Positions 24,438-33,448 of a DNA stretch of 64,000 nt are shown here, piece after piece. Position 1 is the first letter of the stretch, and the number at the start of each line of letters is the position of its first letter. The translations under genes and the position numbers were made by a program. The notes beneath the pieces were generated by a model. It had not been told where the DNA came from. It worked only from the letters and a program-made list of their open reading frames with translations, and did not search any database. The stretch spans positions 18,251 to 82,250 of the forward strand of contig JADKHW010000011.1 of NCBI GenBank assembly GCA_016721565.1, read 5' to 3'. The stretch is from a bacterium (GTDB lineage: Bacteria; Electryoneota; RPQS01).

Positions 24438-25930
24438 TTATCCCCAGCGGTATAGTTTGAAGCGCGGATTTAGTTGCGTAACAGAAACCGACTTGCCGGA
24501 TCTGTTTAGTACGGCGATCAGTTTGTCGTCAGGATCACGCTGATTCTGAACGACGTCGTGTCTCAAATAATAGATGTCACGTTTTGATTGTGCAAGCTCA
24601 GCAAGTCTGCGCTCTGCTCCAGCGGCATCGGTTTGCACATCAATTTGCTCCCATTGCTTTTCGATTCCGGGAGCATAATAGACAAGTAATCTGTAGTGTC
24701 CTGGCAGTACCACAAATGCAGTCGAATCGTTGATCGACGTCGAAAGCACTTCGGCTGCCGTGCGCCAGTTCTCTTTTCTGCCGTGCTCGATCGGTTCCCA
24801 ATAGTGTGCTATTGCGATAAAAGCAATCAAGGAACCCAAGGCGGCCATCATTTTTCTGCCGTAAACGTTTCGCAAGTCATCAAATGCAAGTGCGACAAAC
24901 AGGAGCGCGAACGGTACGGAGAAGATCAAATATTTTGGCTGCAAGAAATATTTACCCGTAGCGGCACTGGCCAGAGTTGCAATGATTACCGGAACGGTAA
25001 ATAACTCATGTCCGATCCAGAGCAGGCTGCGATCTTCCTTGCGCAGATGCAGCCAGATTAATTTCCACATGATGACCAATCCGGCGGCGATAGCCAACAG
25101 TGCAAGTGGCAAATTTGCCATCAGGTCATTTGTACCGACCGCTCGTCCCGCGCCTTGTTCGCCCACATCAAAATAGCTGAAGCCGACGGTGAATGCCGCA
25201 AGCAGTTTGGGAATCGCGCTGACAAAATCCATCTGATACTCGCCGCCGCGTGTTTCCTGAAAGCGCATCAGGTTGGGCAGATTTGGCAAATAGAGCAAAA
25301 CGGTTGCGGCGAGCGCGCCCCAGCTCTTCACAATGGACAATTGTTTGCGTTCACGTAAAAACGTCAGCGTGATGCCCATCAAGAACAGCCAATAGAGCAG
25401 ATGCGTGTAAACGCCAATGAGTGCGATAAGCACAAATGCGCTCCAGCGCCACCACGAGAATCGTTCGAGCATCAACAGCATCACATACACTTGAGCAAGC
25501 GCAATGGCGGCCACCATTGAGTACATGCGCAGCTCTTGTGAGAACTCGATCAACATGGGCGATGCGGCGGTCAGTACTGCCAGCAACAATCCCAAGCGAT
25601 CATCACGCAGTTTGCGGCCTACGAGGAACGCGAGCGGAATCTGCACCACGCCGAAGATCAACGGTAAGAGCCTGAGTCCGATTTCACCTGCGAATCCGAG
25701 TTGCCGCCAGATATATAGGAGAGAAAAGAAGAGCGGGCGGAAGCGGTCTTCGGTGCTCGTGATGAGTTGTGAACTGTCACGCAGAAGCGAAAATCCTTCG
25801 TCGCCGTAGAAGCTGTAGTCCAGCAGCGGTACACGCGCGCACATAATGCCGCCGCCGTGATGACAAAGATCAGCCACGGCGGGATGATCTGCTGTTCTGC
25901 TGTTGGATTATCCTTCACGAATTGCCTCAA
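24438..25930 (-). CDS. GT39-type membrane glycosyltransferase, one frameshift near the start
   Basis: About 497 residues when stitched. The true N-terminus is in a second frame starting at 25930 (MRQFVKDNPTAEQQ, then the membrane segment IIPPWLIFVITAAALCAR); near 25845 it joins the main frame at RVPLLDYSFYGDEGFSLLRD. The first-loop motif with YGDEGFSLLRDS is the acidic catalytic motif of GT39/PMT-like enzymes (usually WxDExxS), followed by SQELRMYSMVA, also typical. About ten membrane segments and a soluble C-terminal part follow. It uses a polyprenyl-phosphate sugar; the acceptor is unknown. One missing base in the GCGCGCGTGT stretch explains the shift. Its start overlaps lolC/E by 23 bases. 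Confidence 0.82.
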
Positions 25931-27125
25931 CAGGGGAGAGCTGTGACGCTTTGCGCGCCGGATATAGCGATCCCAAATACGCGAGCAAAATGGCTATCAC
26001 GATTACGATGACGAAATCAAGCGGCATCATTTTAACCGGCAGGGCATCCAGAAAATAGATGTCGGACGGCAACGCGATCCACTTGAAGTGAAGTTGGCCG
26101 AAGCAGACAATAAACCCGAGAATGGTTCCGAATATCGCGCCGCTTACTCCGACAATCAACCCTTGTAGTGAAAATACCGCCGCAATATCTTTGTCGCGTG
26201 CGCCCATCGCTTTTAGGATACCGATATCGCGCCGCTTCTCCATCGAGACCATGATCAACGTGGAGAGAATGTTAAACGCGGCTACAATAATGATGATCGA
26301 GAGAATAACGGTCCACATCCACTTCTCGATTTTCATCCACGAAAAAAGCGTCGAGCGCAATTCGTACCACGTTCTCACAAAAAAGTCCGCGCTGAATTTG
26401 GATTCGATCTTCTCGCGCACCTGATCGGCGGCGAACATGTCAACAATCTTGATTTCGAGTCCGTCAACCTTGTCTTTGCGCAAGAACACTTTTTGAGCGG
26501 TTTCGATATCGAGATAGGCTAAGACGTCGTCGAACTCGAAAAGCCCTGTTTGAAATGTTCCCGTCAGTACGAACTGTTTGACTTGCGGAGTTGAGAGTGG
26601 GCCTGTTATCCCCGCAGGAGAAAACACCACCACCGTGTCGCCGGGCACAACATCCAGCCGCTCGGCTAAAAACCTTCCCAACACAATTCCCGGAAGTCCC
26701 TCGCGCTTGAGTTGCAACGAACCAAGCTTCATGTGCTGCGGCAAGTCTGACACTTCGGCAAGTGTTGTTTCATCCACGCCGCGAAAGGCCGCCGCTTCGG
26801 CTTTCTTCTTCGCGCGCACCATTCCCTTTTCAAAGATGAACGGCGAGGCGCCTGTTACTTCAGGCACTTCGCGCACAATTTTTTGTGCGTCCTGCCAAGC
26901 GGGCAAGCCGTCGTGATCAAACGTCTCAAGCCGCAGATGCGCATCCGCTCCCAAAATCCGAGCGCGCACTTCCGTTTCAAATCCGTTCATCACCGACAGC
27001 ACAATAATTAGCGCCGCCGTCCCAATCGTCACCCCGCCCACCGACAAATAGGTAATCAACGAGATAAACCCGCCGTGCGAGCGGGCACGAAGATAACGTG
27101 TAGCTATGAAAAAGGGGGTGGACAA
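25908..27125 (-). CDS. Lipoprotein-releasing ABC transporter permease (LolC/LolE family)
   Basis: 405 residues: N-terminal membrane segment (ISLITYLSVGGVTIGTAALI, then IVLSVMNGFETEVR), a periplasmic MacB-type domain (about 50-260), and three C-terminal FtsX-type membrane segments (VILSIIIIVAAFNILSTLI; FGTILGFIVCFGQL; FVIVIVIAILLAYLGSLYPA) ending ASQLSPVEAIREG. The family extracts lipoproteins from the inner membrane for Lol transport. The ATPase partner LolD is not in the window. The start is a TTG 6 bases past the lysS stop with no good ribosome binding site, suggesting coupling. Confidence 0.93.
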   Translation of the reverse strand: MSTPFFIATRYLRARSHGGFISLITYLSVGGVTIGTAALIIVLSVMNGFETEVRARILGADAHLRLETFDHDGLPAWQDAQKIVREVPEVTGASPFIFEKGMVRAKKKAEAAAFRGVDETTLAEVSDLPQHMKLGSLQLKREGLPGIVLGRFLAERLDVVPGDTVVVFSPAGITGPLSTPQVKQFVLTGTFQTGLFEFDDVLAYLDIETAQKVFLRKDKVDGLEIKIVDMFAADQVREKIESKFSADFFVRTWYELRSTLFSWMKIEKWMWTVILSIIIIVAAFNILSTLIMVSMEKRRDIGILKAMGARDKDIAAVFSLQGLIVGVSGAIFGTILGFIVCFGQLHFKWIALPSDIYFLDALPVKMMPLDFVIVIVIAILLAYLGSLYPARKASQLSPVEAIREG

Positions 27126-27131
27126 GAAGCG

Positions 27132-28646
27132 CTAACTTCTCAAATGCGGAAACAAAATAACTTCGCGGATTGAGTCCTGATCCGTCAGAAGCATCGTCAA
27201 GCGGTCAATCCCGATGCCCATGCCGCCTGTCGGGGGCATTCCGTATTCGAGTGCGTTCAAGAAATCGTCGTCAATCGGCTGTGTCTCTTCGTCGCCGGCC
27301 TCTTTGAGTTTGCGCTGGGCTTCGAAGCGTTCGCGCTGGTCAATCGGATCGTTTAACTCGGAGAAGGCATTGCCCAATTCAAAGCCCAACGCAAACGGCT
27401 GAAAGCGCTCGACCAACCGTGGATCATCACGATGCTTCTTGGCCAGAGGCGAAAGCGAAAGCGGATAGTCATAGATGAACGTCGGCTCGACCAGCTTAGG
27501 CCGCACGAGCGTCTTCATCATCTCGTCCAAAATCTTGCCTTCGCCCATCTCGCGCGTCAGCTCAACGTCGTGCGCCTTTGCAATCTCGCCTAACTCATTC
27601 AGCGGCAAACCGAGCAACTCTTTGCCTGTTGCTTCTTTCAGCAAATCAAAGAATCTTGCGCGTCTGAAGGGCTTGCCGAAATCAACGGTCTTGTTTTGAT
27701 AGGATACCTCAGTTGTTCCGAGTGCGCGTAACGCAACATGCCGGAACATCTCTTCGGAGAGGTTCATAATCATTTCAAAATCCGCAAAGGCTTGATAGAA
27801 TTCGAGCATGGTGAATTCCGGATTGTGGAATCTGTCCATACCTTCGTTGCGGAAGTCTTTGCAAATTTCGTAAACCTTTTCAAATCCGCCCACGAGCAGC
27901 CGTTTCAAATACAACTCATCGGCAATCCGCATGTAAAATGTGCGGTCGAGCGCGTTGTAGTGCGTCATGAACGGACGTGCGAGTGCGCCGCCGTAAAGCG
28001 GTTGCAGCGCCGGTGTTTCGACTTCCAAATAGCCGCGTGCATCCAAGAACTCGCGCACGGCGGAAATGATTTTTGCGCGTGTTCGGAAGATCTCACGATT
28101 CTCCGGATTCACGGCCAAGTCAATGTAGCGTTGACGATAGCGGGACTCTTTATCGGAGAACGCGTCGAAGACTTCGTCGCCTTGTGTTTTGACAACTGGC
28201 AGCGGCTTGACGCTTTTTGAGAGCATCACCACATCGCTTGCGCGCAGAGACTTCTCGCCGGTTTTGGTTAGAAACACCGTGCCGCGCGCGCCAATCCAAT
28301 CGGAGATATCGTAAAGCTTAAATAGCGCGAAGGCCTCTTCGCCGATTTTGTCGCGCTGTACATAGACCTGCATCTGCCCGAACTCGTCGCGCAAATGACA
28401 AAAGGCCGCCTTGCCCATGACTCTCACGGACACAATGCGGCCTGCAATCGCGAATTCAGGACCCGTGTGATCTTCAGACTCCTGCACACTCTCAAACTTC
28501 TCAAGCAGTTCGGGAATGTGAATCGTCTTCTCAAACGAATATGGATAAGGATTGACACCATGACTGCGTAGCGTATCCAGCTTCTCGCGGCGCAGTCGCA
28601 ACAGATCGGATAGTTCTGATGGTTGTTCTTGTAAATTGTCTGTCAT
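27132..28646 (-). CDS. lysS: Lysyl-tRNA synthetase, class II
   Basis: 504 residues, the usual length. N-terminal OB-fold anticodon-binding domain (about 65-165; IAGRIVSVRVMGKAAFCHLRD), then the class II catalytic core: motif 2 FRNEGMDRFHNPEFTMLEFY and motif 3 PPTGGMGIGIDRLTMLLTD. It charges tRNA-Lys. It heads a leftward group lysS-lolC/E-glycosyltransferase-rrf2 with very short gaps. No clear ribosome binding site precedes the ATG. Confidence 0.97.
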   Translation of the reverse strand: MTDNLQEQPSELSDLLRLRREKLDTLRSHGVNPYPYSFEKTIHIPELLEKFESVQESEDHTGPEFAIAGRIVSVRVMGKAAFCHLRDEFGQMQVYVQRDKIGEEAFALFKLYDISDWIGARGTVFLTKTGEKSLRASDVVMLSKSVKPLPVVKTQGDEVFDAFSDKESRYRQRYIDLAVNPENREIFRTRAKIISAVREFLDARGYLEVETPALQPLYGGALARPFMTHYNALDRTFYMRIADELYLKRLLVGGFEKVYEICKDFRNEGMDRFHNPEFTMLEFYQAFADFEMIMNLSEEMFRHVALRALGTTEVSYQNKTVDFGKPFRRARFFDLLKEATGKELLGLPLNELGEIAKAHDVELTREMGEGKILDEMMKTLVRPKLVEPTFIYDYPLSLSPLAKKHRDDPRLVERFQPFALGFELGNAFSELNDPIDQRERFEAQRKLKEAGDEETQPIDDDFLNALEYGMPPTGGMGIGIDRLTMLLTDQDSIREVILFPHLRS

Positions 28647-28673
28647 GTATGCGGGACTAAGTGCAGGTGCCGT

Positions 28674-30890
28674 CTATGGCACCGTAAAGAAATACGTAAG
28701 TTTCGCTCGGAGCGTGCGGTCTCCGGGGATGCTCATGTCAGCGTGATCGAGCCTGTCTATGTCGCGTCCGGATTCATCGTAAACAATGTAGAACCAGCTC
28801 CCCGGACTCCAATTGTAGGACATCAACAGGTTTGCAAAAAACAATCCCTGATCGTCAACAAAGTGGCTCTTTTCAATCCACTGCAATGTGCCGCGAAAGG
28901 AAAGTTTCAAACTCGGGGACCATGATGATTTCAAGATCCAATTTCGAAAATCTGCTGTCACGACGTGTCCGCTGTCATCCACGAATGATCGTGAATTCCA
29001 GACCCGCGTCCAATCCATTTCAGCGCCGAGTTCAATATTTGAACGCGGACGCCATGACACCTCAGGCTCTAAGCTGTAGCTGTTGCCGTCGCGGAATGTT
29101 CGGTAGCGCGCGTCGGTGCCGTAGCGGAAAGGCTTCGTTTGATCACTCCAAAACCATCCCCAATGCCAGAAGTATTTGTAATACTCGTGGTTGAAACTAC
29201 CGAAGTTGTCACGAAACTCTCCGGCTTGAAGACCAACATACCGTCTGCGAAAATCATCGCCCCACTCCATGCCACCGCCCAATTCCCAGTTCGTGCGCGT
29301 CGTCGTGAAGAGATTAAAGTTCGCGTAGCCTTCAGGGGCATCGCCTGTCGTCAAACTTGAACGGAGGCTGTTGATGTCAAACCCGAAATTGCGAAAGGCC
29401 GTGCCATTGAGATAGTAGTTATCGCCAATCCACAACGCTTGACGAATTTGATTCGACGGATCACCCCAACCTAAGTCATTGATGTCGTAGTCTGTACCGC
29501 GGTAGGCTGCGGCAAGCTCTGACCTGAACGGACCATAGTCGCGGACGTAGCCGACCCGTGACTCCACGGGCTGTTCATCGCGCACTTGTGCGACGCGATA
29601 CCAATGTTGCACTGGATCCCCGCTACGATCGACGGCGGATAACCAGAGATTTAGCTGATCTCGGACACGCCAGCGAAATTTAGCATCAAAGCCCGCCGCA
29701 GCTGCGGTGTATCCGGTTTGGTTGAGATATGTTCCCGTCAAACCGAAACGATGCCTGCCTGAGTTCAACGTCGTGCGTCCGACGAACACGTCCTGCAAAA
29801 GTCCGCGCGTCTCAAACTGATCATCAAAATATGAGAGTCGGTTCTTGCCCGCGAGAAAACTTGCCTTGACGTTCCCCTTCTGATAGTTTACGCGTCCGCC
29901 ATAATCCGGATCGGCAACACGGCGTGTATAGACGAACGTATATGGCGTTTCCTCAAAGTACTCTTTTGACTCGAGAAAGAACGGACGCTTTTCAGAGAGG
30001 AAGACAGGATAATCCGAGAGATTGATGACTGCTTCATCCACGTCAACTTGCGCAAAGTCCGGCTGGTATGCTCCATCAATGCTCAAAGCCGCTGACGGAA
30101 CGTACTTAAGCGTTAGTCCCAAGTTCTCCCACTCGTTTTCCGAGCGGAAGTCCTTAGTTGTCGGTGCATCCCATCTTCCAACTGCGTGCGGCAATACTTC
30201 AAGATGCGCAGATGACGCGATGTCATCCAAGCCGCGTAGCGTAGCGATCTTTGAAGCCTTCCACCCGATTTCGGGATCGACAGGCGGCCAAAAACCCGCT
30301 TCGTTTATACGATAGAGCTTACGAGCGAACGAGACGCCCCAGCCGTCTTCGCGCGAGCCGCCGTGCCGCATGATCTGGAACGGGATTCTTAATTCGCAGC
30401 TCCAGCCACTGTCCGTAATCGCCACTGCCGATTCCCATACGGCGTCCCACGAGTTCGAGAGATTGTTCTCACTAAAGAACGTGCCTTCCGCTTGCACGCC
30501 TGCCGCCGTGACAGTGAACCAATAGCCGGTCCGGTGGTCGTGAAACGTGTCCAAATAGAGATCGAGAAAATCCGAATTGGAGTCGTTATCTCGGCGCTGA
30601 ATCTGTCCGGCAATGCTGTCGGGTGCGGTGTCGTAGTACATATACCCGAAGTAGAGTGCGTTCTCGTCATAGAGCACATAGACTTCGCACTTCTGCGTCA
30701 CTGGAGCAGGATAGCCGGGTTCACGCTGAATGAAATTATCCGCTTTGCCGCCTTCAAGCCAAACTCTTTCGAGTCGTCCGTCAAGCGTAATCGGCGAAGT
30801 TCGCTTCTTCGCGGTAATTTCGTAGCCGGCCATATCCGCAAAAGCGGTACAGCTTAGAAACAGCACTAAAATCGTGACTAACAGGGGCAT
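28674..30890 (-). CDS. DUF5916 protein: CBM9-like domain plus outer-membrane-type barrel
   Basis: 738 residues with a signal peptide (MPLLVTILVLFLSCTAFA). The N-terminal carbohydrate-binding family 9-like domain (ITLDGRLERVWLEGGKADNF, LYFGYMYYDTAPDSIAGQ, DFLDLYLDTFHDHRTGYWF) is followed by the DUF5916 region (VFLSEKRPFFLESKEYFE, FVYTRRVADPDYGGRVNYQKG) and repeated amphipathic strands to the end (TLRAKLTYFFTVP), like a surface barrel. The family is common in Bacteroidota-related phyla; its function is not established. GGAGG lies just before the ATG. It has its own leader and probably its own transcript. Confidence 0.83.
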   Translation of the reverse strand: MPLLVTILVLFLSCTAFADMAGYEITAKKRTSPITLDGRLERVWLEGGKADNFIQREPGYPAPVTQKCEVYVLYDENALYFGYMYYDTAPDSIAGQIQRRDNDSNSDFLDLYLDTFHDHRTGYWFTVTAAGVQAEGTFFSENNLSNSWDAVWESAVAITDSGWSCELRIPFQIMRHGGSREDGWGVSFARKLYRINEAGFWPPVDPEIGWKASKIATLRGLDDIASSAHLEVLPHAVGRWDAPTTKDFRSENEWENLGLTLKYVPSAALSIDGAYQPDFAQVDVDEAVINLSDYPVFLSEKRPFFLESKEYFEETPYTFVYTRRVADPDYGGRVNYQKGNVKASFLAGKNRLSYFDDQFETRGLLQDVFVGRTTLNSGRHRFGLTGTYLNQTGYTAAAAGFDAKFRWRVRDQLNLWLSAVDRSGDPVQHWYRVAQVRDEQPVESRVGYVRDYGPFRSELAAAYRGTDYDINDLGWGDPSNQIRQALWIGDNYYLNGTAFRNFGFDINSLRSSLTTGDAPEGYANFNLFTTTRTNWELGGGMEWGDDFRRRYVGLQAGEFRDNFGSFNHEYYKYFWHWGWFWSDQTKPFRYGTDARYRTFRDGNSYSLEPEVSWRPRSNIELGAEMDWTRVWNSRSFVDDSGHVVTADFRNWILKSSWSPSLKLSFRGTLQWIEKSHFVDDQGLFFANLLMSYNWSPGSWFYIVYDESGRDIDRLDHADMSIPGDRTLRAKLTYFFTVP

Positions 30891-30999
30891 GGGTCCTCCG
30901 GAACGAATAGGAAATATAGGCTTGCGGACGGCGACACCACACCGTTCCAGAGAATACGAGAGAAGATACGCGAAACTTGTGGCAGGCAGAAGGCTGTGT

Positions 31000-31738
31000 T
31001 TATGACTTTTCTGCGGCCTTGCGAGAAAGATAAGTCGCTAATCTGCGGGGCAAGAAACGGACGGCAAAGACCCTGATTTGATTCAGGATTCCGGGAATCA
31101 CCAGCGGCTTTCCCGCGTGCATAGCCCCATAACCCCGGCGAGCGACAAACTCAACGGAGGTCTTGACGTGCCGCAGTATTCCCTTCTTGCGGTTCTTGGC
31201 CCTGACTTGGAAATTCGTGGGCGTCGGTCCCGGGCAGAGGCAAGTCACAGTTACACCCGAGTCTTTCAAGGCCTCGTTGGCGGCTTCGCTATAACTCAGC
31301 ATGTAGGCCTTTGTCGCATAATACACGGCCATCCACGGCCCGGGCTGAAATGCAGCGGTCGAGGCCACATTAAGAATCCGGCCCCAGCCATGCACGGCCA
31401 TTTCGGCGGCGTAAAGTTTGGTCAAGGTCGTCGTCGTCGTGACGTGCAACTGAATCATCTCGAGTTCGCGGTTCAAGTCGGTATTCAGGAACTTGTCCAA
31501 AATCCCGAAGCCCGCGTTGTTCACCAGGATAAGTCAATCGTCATTCCGCGTGTTTGAGTTTCGTGGAAAAGTTCAAATGCGGCATTAGGTTGCGAGAGAT
31601 CGGAGACAATAACCGTTGCCGTGATGCCATATGTGCTGACAAATTCGCGCGCAATTTCTTTTTGTCGCGCGCAAACAGCTTGGCCAATTCGAGTCCAATG
31701 CCGCTCGAAGCGCCCGTGATCAAAGCCGTCTTAGGCAT
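31000..31738 (-). pseudogene. Short-chain dehydrogenase/reductase, frameshifted and missing one Rossmann strand
   Basis: The N-terminus has the cofactor motif TGASSGIGLELAKLFARD (from 31738). The C-terminal frame has NNAGFGILDKF, NVASTAAFQPG (catalytic Ser) and YYATKAY (catalytic Tyr/Lys). Between them the segment VSTYGITATVIVSDLSQPNA is in a third frame. After LFARDKKK the sequence jumps straight to that segment: the second beta strand and its Arg-containing cofactor loop (about 15 residues) are absent. The jump lies at two copies of TTGCGCGCGA about 20 bases apart, which suggests a slippage deletion. As read, the gene cannot make a normal SDR. It overlaps the GNAT gene by 8 bases. Confidence 0.8.
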
Positions 31739-32285
31739 TCAGCGAAATCAAATCGGCAATACTCGGGAAGGGCTTCACAGGAGCGGGCTGAGTCGGTACC
31801 GGATCAAACAGAACAAGCTGCCAAAATCCCGCGTCGTGCCATTCGTTGTGCTTGTAACCACCGTAGGGAATAACGCCGACTTTTTGGAATCCCAAAGCCT
31901 CATGAAAACCCACTGTCTGTGCGTGCGGTCTCACCACTCCGATGACCGAGATAAGCCCTTGCGTGCGCAAGCACTCAAATAGCTTTTGATAGAGTTTCTG
32001 CCCGATACCTTTGCCGCGTGCGGACTCCGCTACATAGATTGCCGATTCGCATATCCAATCGTAAGCCTTGCGCGAACGAAAGCGTGTCGCGTAAGTGTAG
32101 CCTAAAATCTTACGGCGCTCCTCCCACACCAAGTACGGATAGAACTCCGAGGTCTTCCGGATGCGCTCTTCAAACTCATCGACTTCTGGAATCTCGTACT
32201 CAAATGTGATCGCAGTGTGGCGAATAATCGGCGCATAGATATCCAGAATCTGCGCGGCATCGGACGGTTTGGCAGGGCGGATCAT
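31731..32285 (-). CDS. GNAT N-acetyltransferase (phosphinothricin acetyltransferase-like)
   Basis: 184 residues, one GNAT domain: MIRPAKPSDAAQILDIYAPI at the start, SAIYVAESARGKGIGQKLYQ (acetyl-CoA loop, R-G-x-G-I-G) in the middle and HEALGFQKVGVIPYGGYKHN near the end, a tail typical of the Pat/Bar branch, which acetylates small amines such as phosphinothricin or methionine sulfoximine. The extra 25 C-terminal residues are Pro-rich. It overlaps alr by 4 bases and the damaged SDR by 8, so all three share a transcript. Confidence 0.87.
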   Translation of the reverse strand: MIRPAKPSDAAQILDIYAPIIRHTAITFEYEIPEVDEFEERIRKTSEFYPYLVWEERRKILGYTYATRFRSRKAYDWICESAIYVAESARGKGIGQKLYQKLFECLRTQGLISVIGVVRPHAQTVGFHEALGFQKVGVIPYGGYKHNEWHDAGFWQLVLFDPVPTQPAPVKPFPSIADLISLNA

Positions 32286-33442
32286 ACAAACAACCTCGGC
32301 ACTCTTCCCGTCAAATAGATCGGTAGTTCATAGGGAATAAATCCCGCCGCATCACATAGCTCCCACAACGAAATTTCTTCATCCCCCTGTTTCCCCCACA
32401 ACACAACCTCTTCACCGACGACGTGTTTGTCATGGCCAAGATTCACCATGAACTGATCCATGCACACCGTACCGACAATCGGGTAGCGTTTGCCGCCGAT
32501 GAGCACATTCGCTTTGTTCGAGAGCAAACGTGGATAGCCATCTCCGTAACCAACCGGAATTGTTGCCACCCACACATTCTCCGGCGCGGTCCAACGTAAA
32601 TTGTAGCTGACACCTTCACCCTTGCGCACGCCTTTGACGTACACAATCTCGCTTACCAATTGGTGAGCAGGGAGGAGCGGAAACTCTTTTTGCAAACTGC
32701 TTGCGGCGTGCTGACCGTACAAACCCAACCCCGGTCGAATCATATCAAGTTGTGCGTCCGCAAAGCGAATCGCTCCTGCCGAGTTGGCAAGATGATAGAC
32801 TACGTCCGTGAAGCCAATGCTCTCAGCCAGTGCGCGCACATCTGCAAATCGCGAAATCTGCAAGCGCGCAAAACTCTGGTCAGACTCTTCCGCAGTAGCC
32901 AAGTGCGAGTAGATTCCTGTTACCCGTACATGTTTGGAATTCTTCGCCGCCTTAAGCAAACTCTCCGCCGTGCGAAAATTCTGCCCGATGCGGTTCATCC
33001 CGGTGTCGATCTTAAGCTGCACACGCGCTATCTTGTTCGCCGCCTGCGCTTCACGTTCGATGGCTTCGAGTTTGAACAGCGAACTTGCCGTCAAATCCAA
33101 ATCGTGTTCGAGAAAGAGATCAATCTGTGACCCTACGATTCCACCGAGCACAAGGATCGGCTCGCGAATTCCCGCGCGCCTGAGCACAATCCCCTCTTCG
33201 ACAAATCCGACTCCGAAACAGTCCGTTCCCAGTTCGCTGAACAGTTTCGCGCAATGCAGCAAACCGTGTCCGTACGCATCCGCCTTCACCACCGCCATCA
33301 ATTGAGACTGCGGAGCAAGCTTGCGGAAACGGTTGAAATTTTCTGCAATCGCATCTCGATAAATGCGCGCGAAAGTCGGCCGATGAGGCTTAACTTCATC
33401 GGCCGACATCACGTTCGGCAAAGATAGCGTATGCGGAGTCAA
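32282..33442 (-). CDS. alr: Alanine racemase
   Basis: 386 residues by the longest frame. PLP Lys in MAVVKADAYGHG, YSHLATAEESD, HLANSAGAI, RPGLGLYG, the catalytic Tyr in GEGVSYNLRW, PVGYGDGYPR and GTVCMDQFMVN all match alanine racemase. It makes D-alanine for peptidoglycan. The first start is TTG (33442), 6 bases after the subtilase stop; an ATG at 33409 (MSADEVKPHRP) is the better protein start by comparison with the family's usual N-terminus. Neither has a strong ribosome binding site. Confidence 0.95.
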   Translation of the reverse strand: MTPHTLSLPNVMSADEVKPHRPTFARIYRDAIAENFNRFRKLAPQSQLMAVVKADAYGHGLLHCAKLFSELGTDCFGVGFVEEGIVLRRAGIREPILVLGGIVGSQIDLFLEHDLDLTASSLFKLEAIEREAQAANKIARVQLKIDTGMNRIGQNFRTAESLLKAAKNSKHVRVTGIYSHLATAEESDQSFARLQISRFADVRALAESIGFTDVVYHLANSAGAIRFADAQLDMIRPGLGLYGQHAASSLQKEFPLLPAHQLVSEIVYVKGVRKGEGVSYNLRWTAPENVWVATIPVGYGDGYPRLLSNKANVLIGGKRYPIVGTVCMDQFMVNLGHDKHVVGEEVVLWGKQGDEEISLWELCDAAGFIPYELPIYLTGRVPRLFV

Positions 33443-33448
33443 GGTGAG

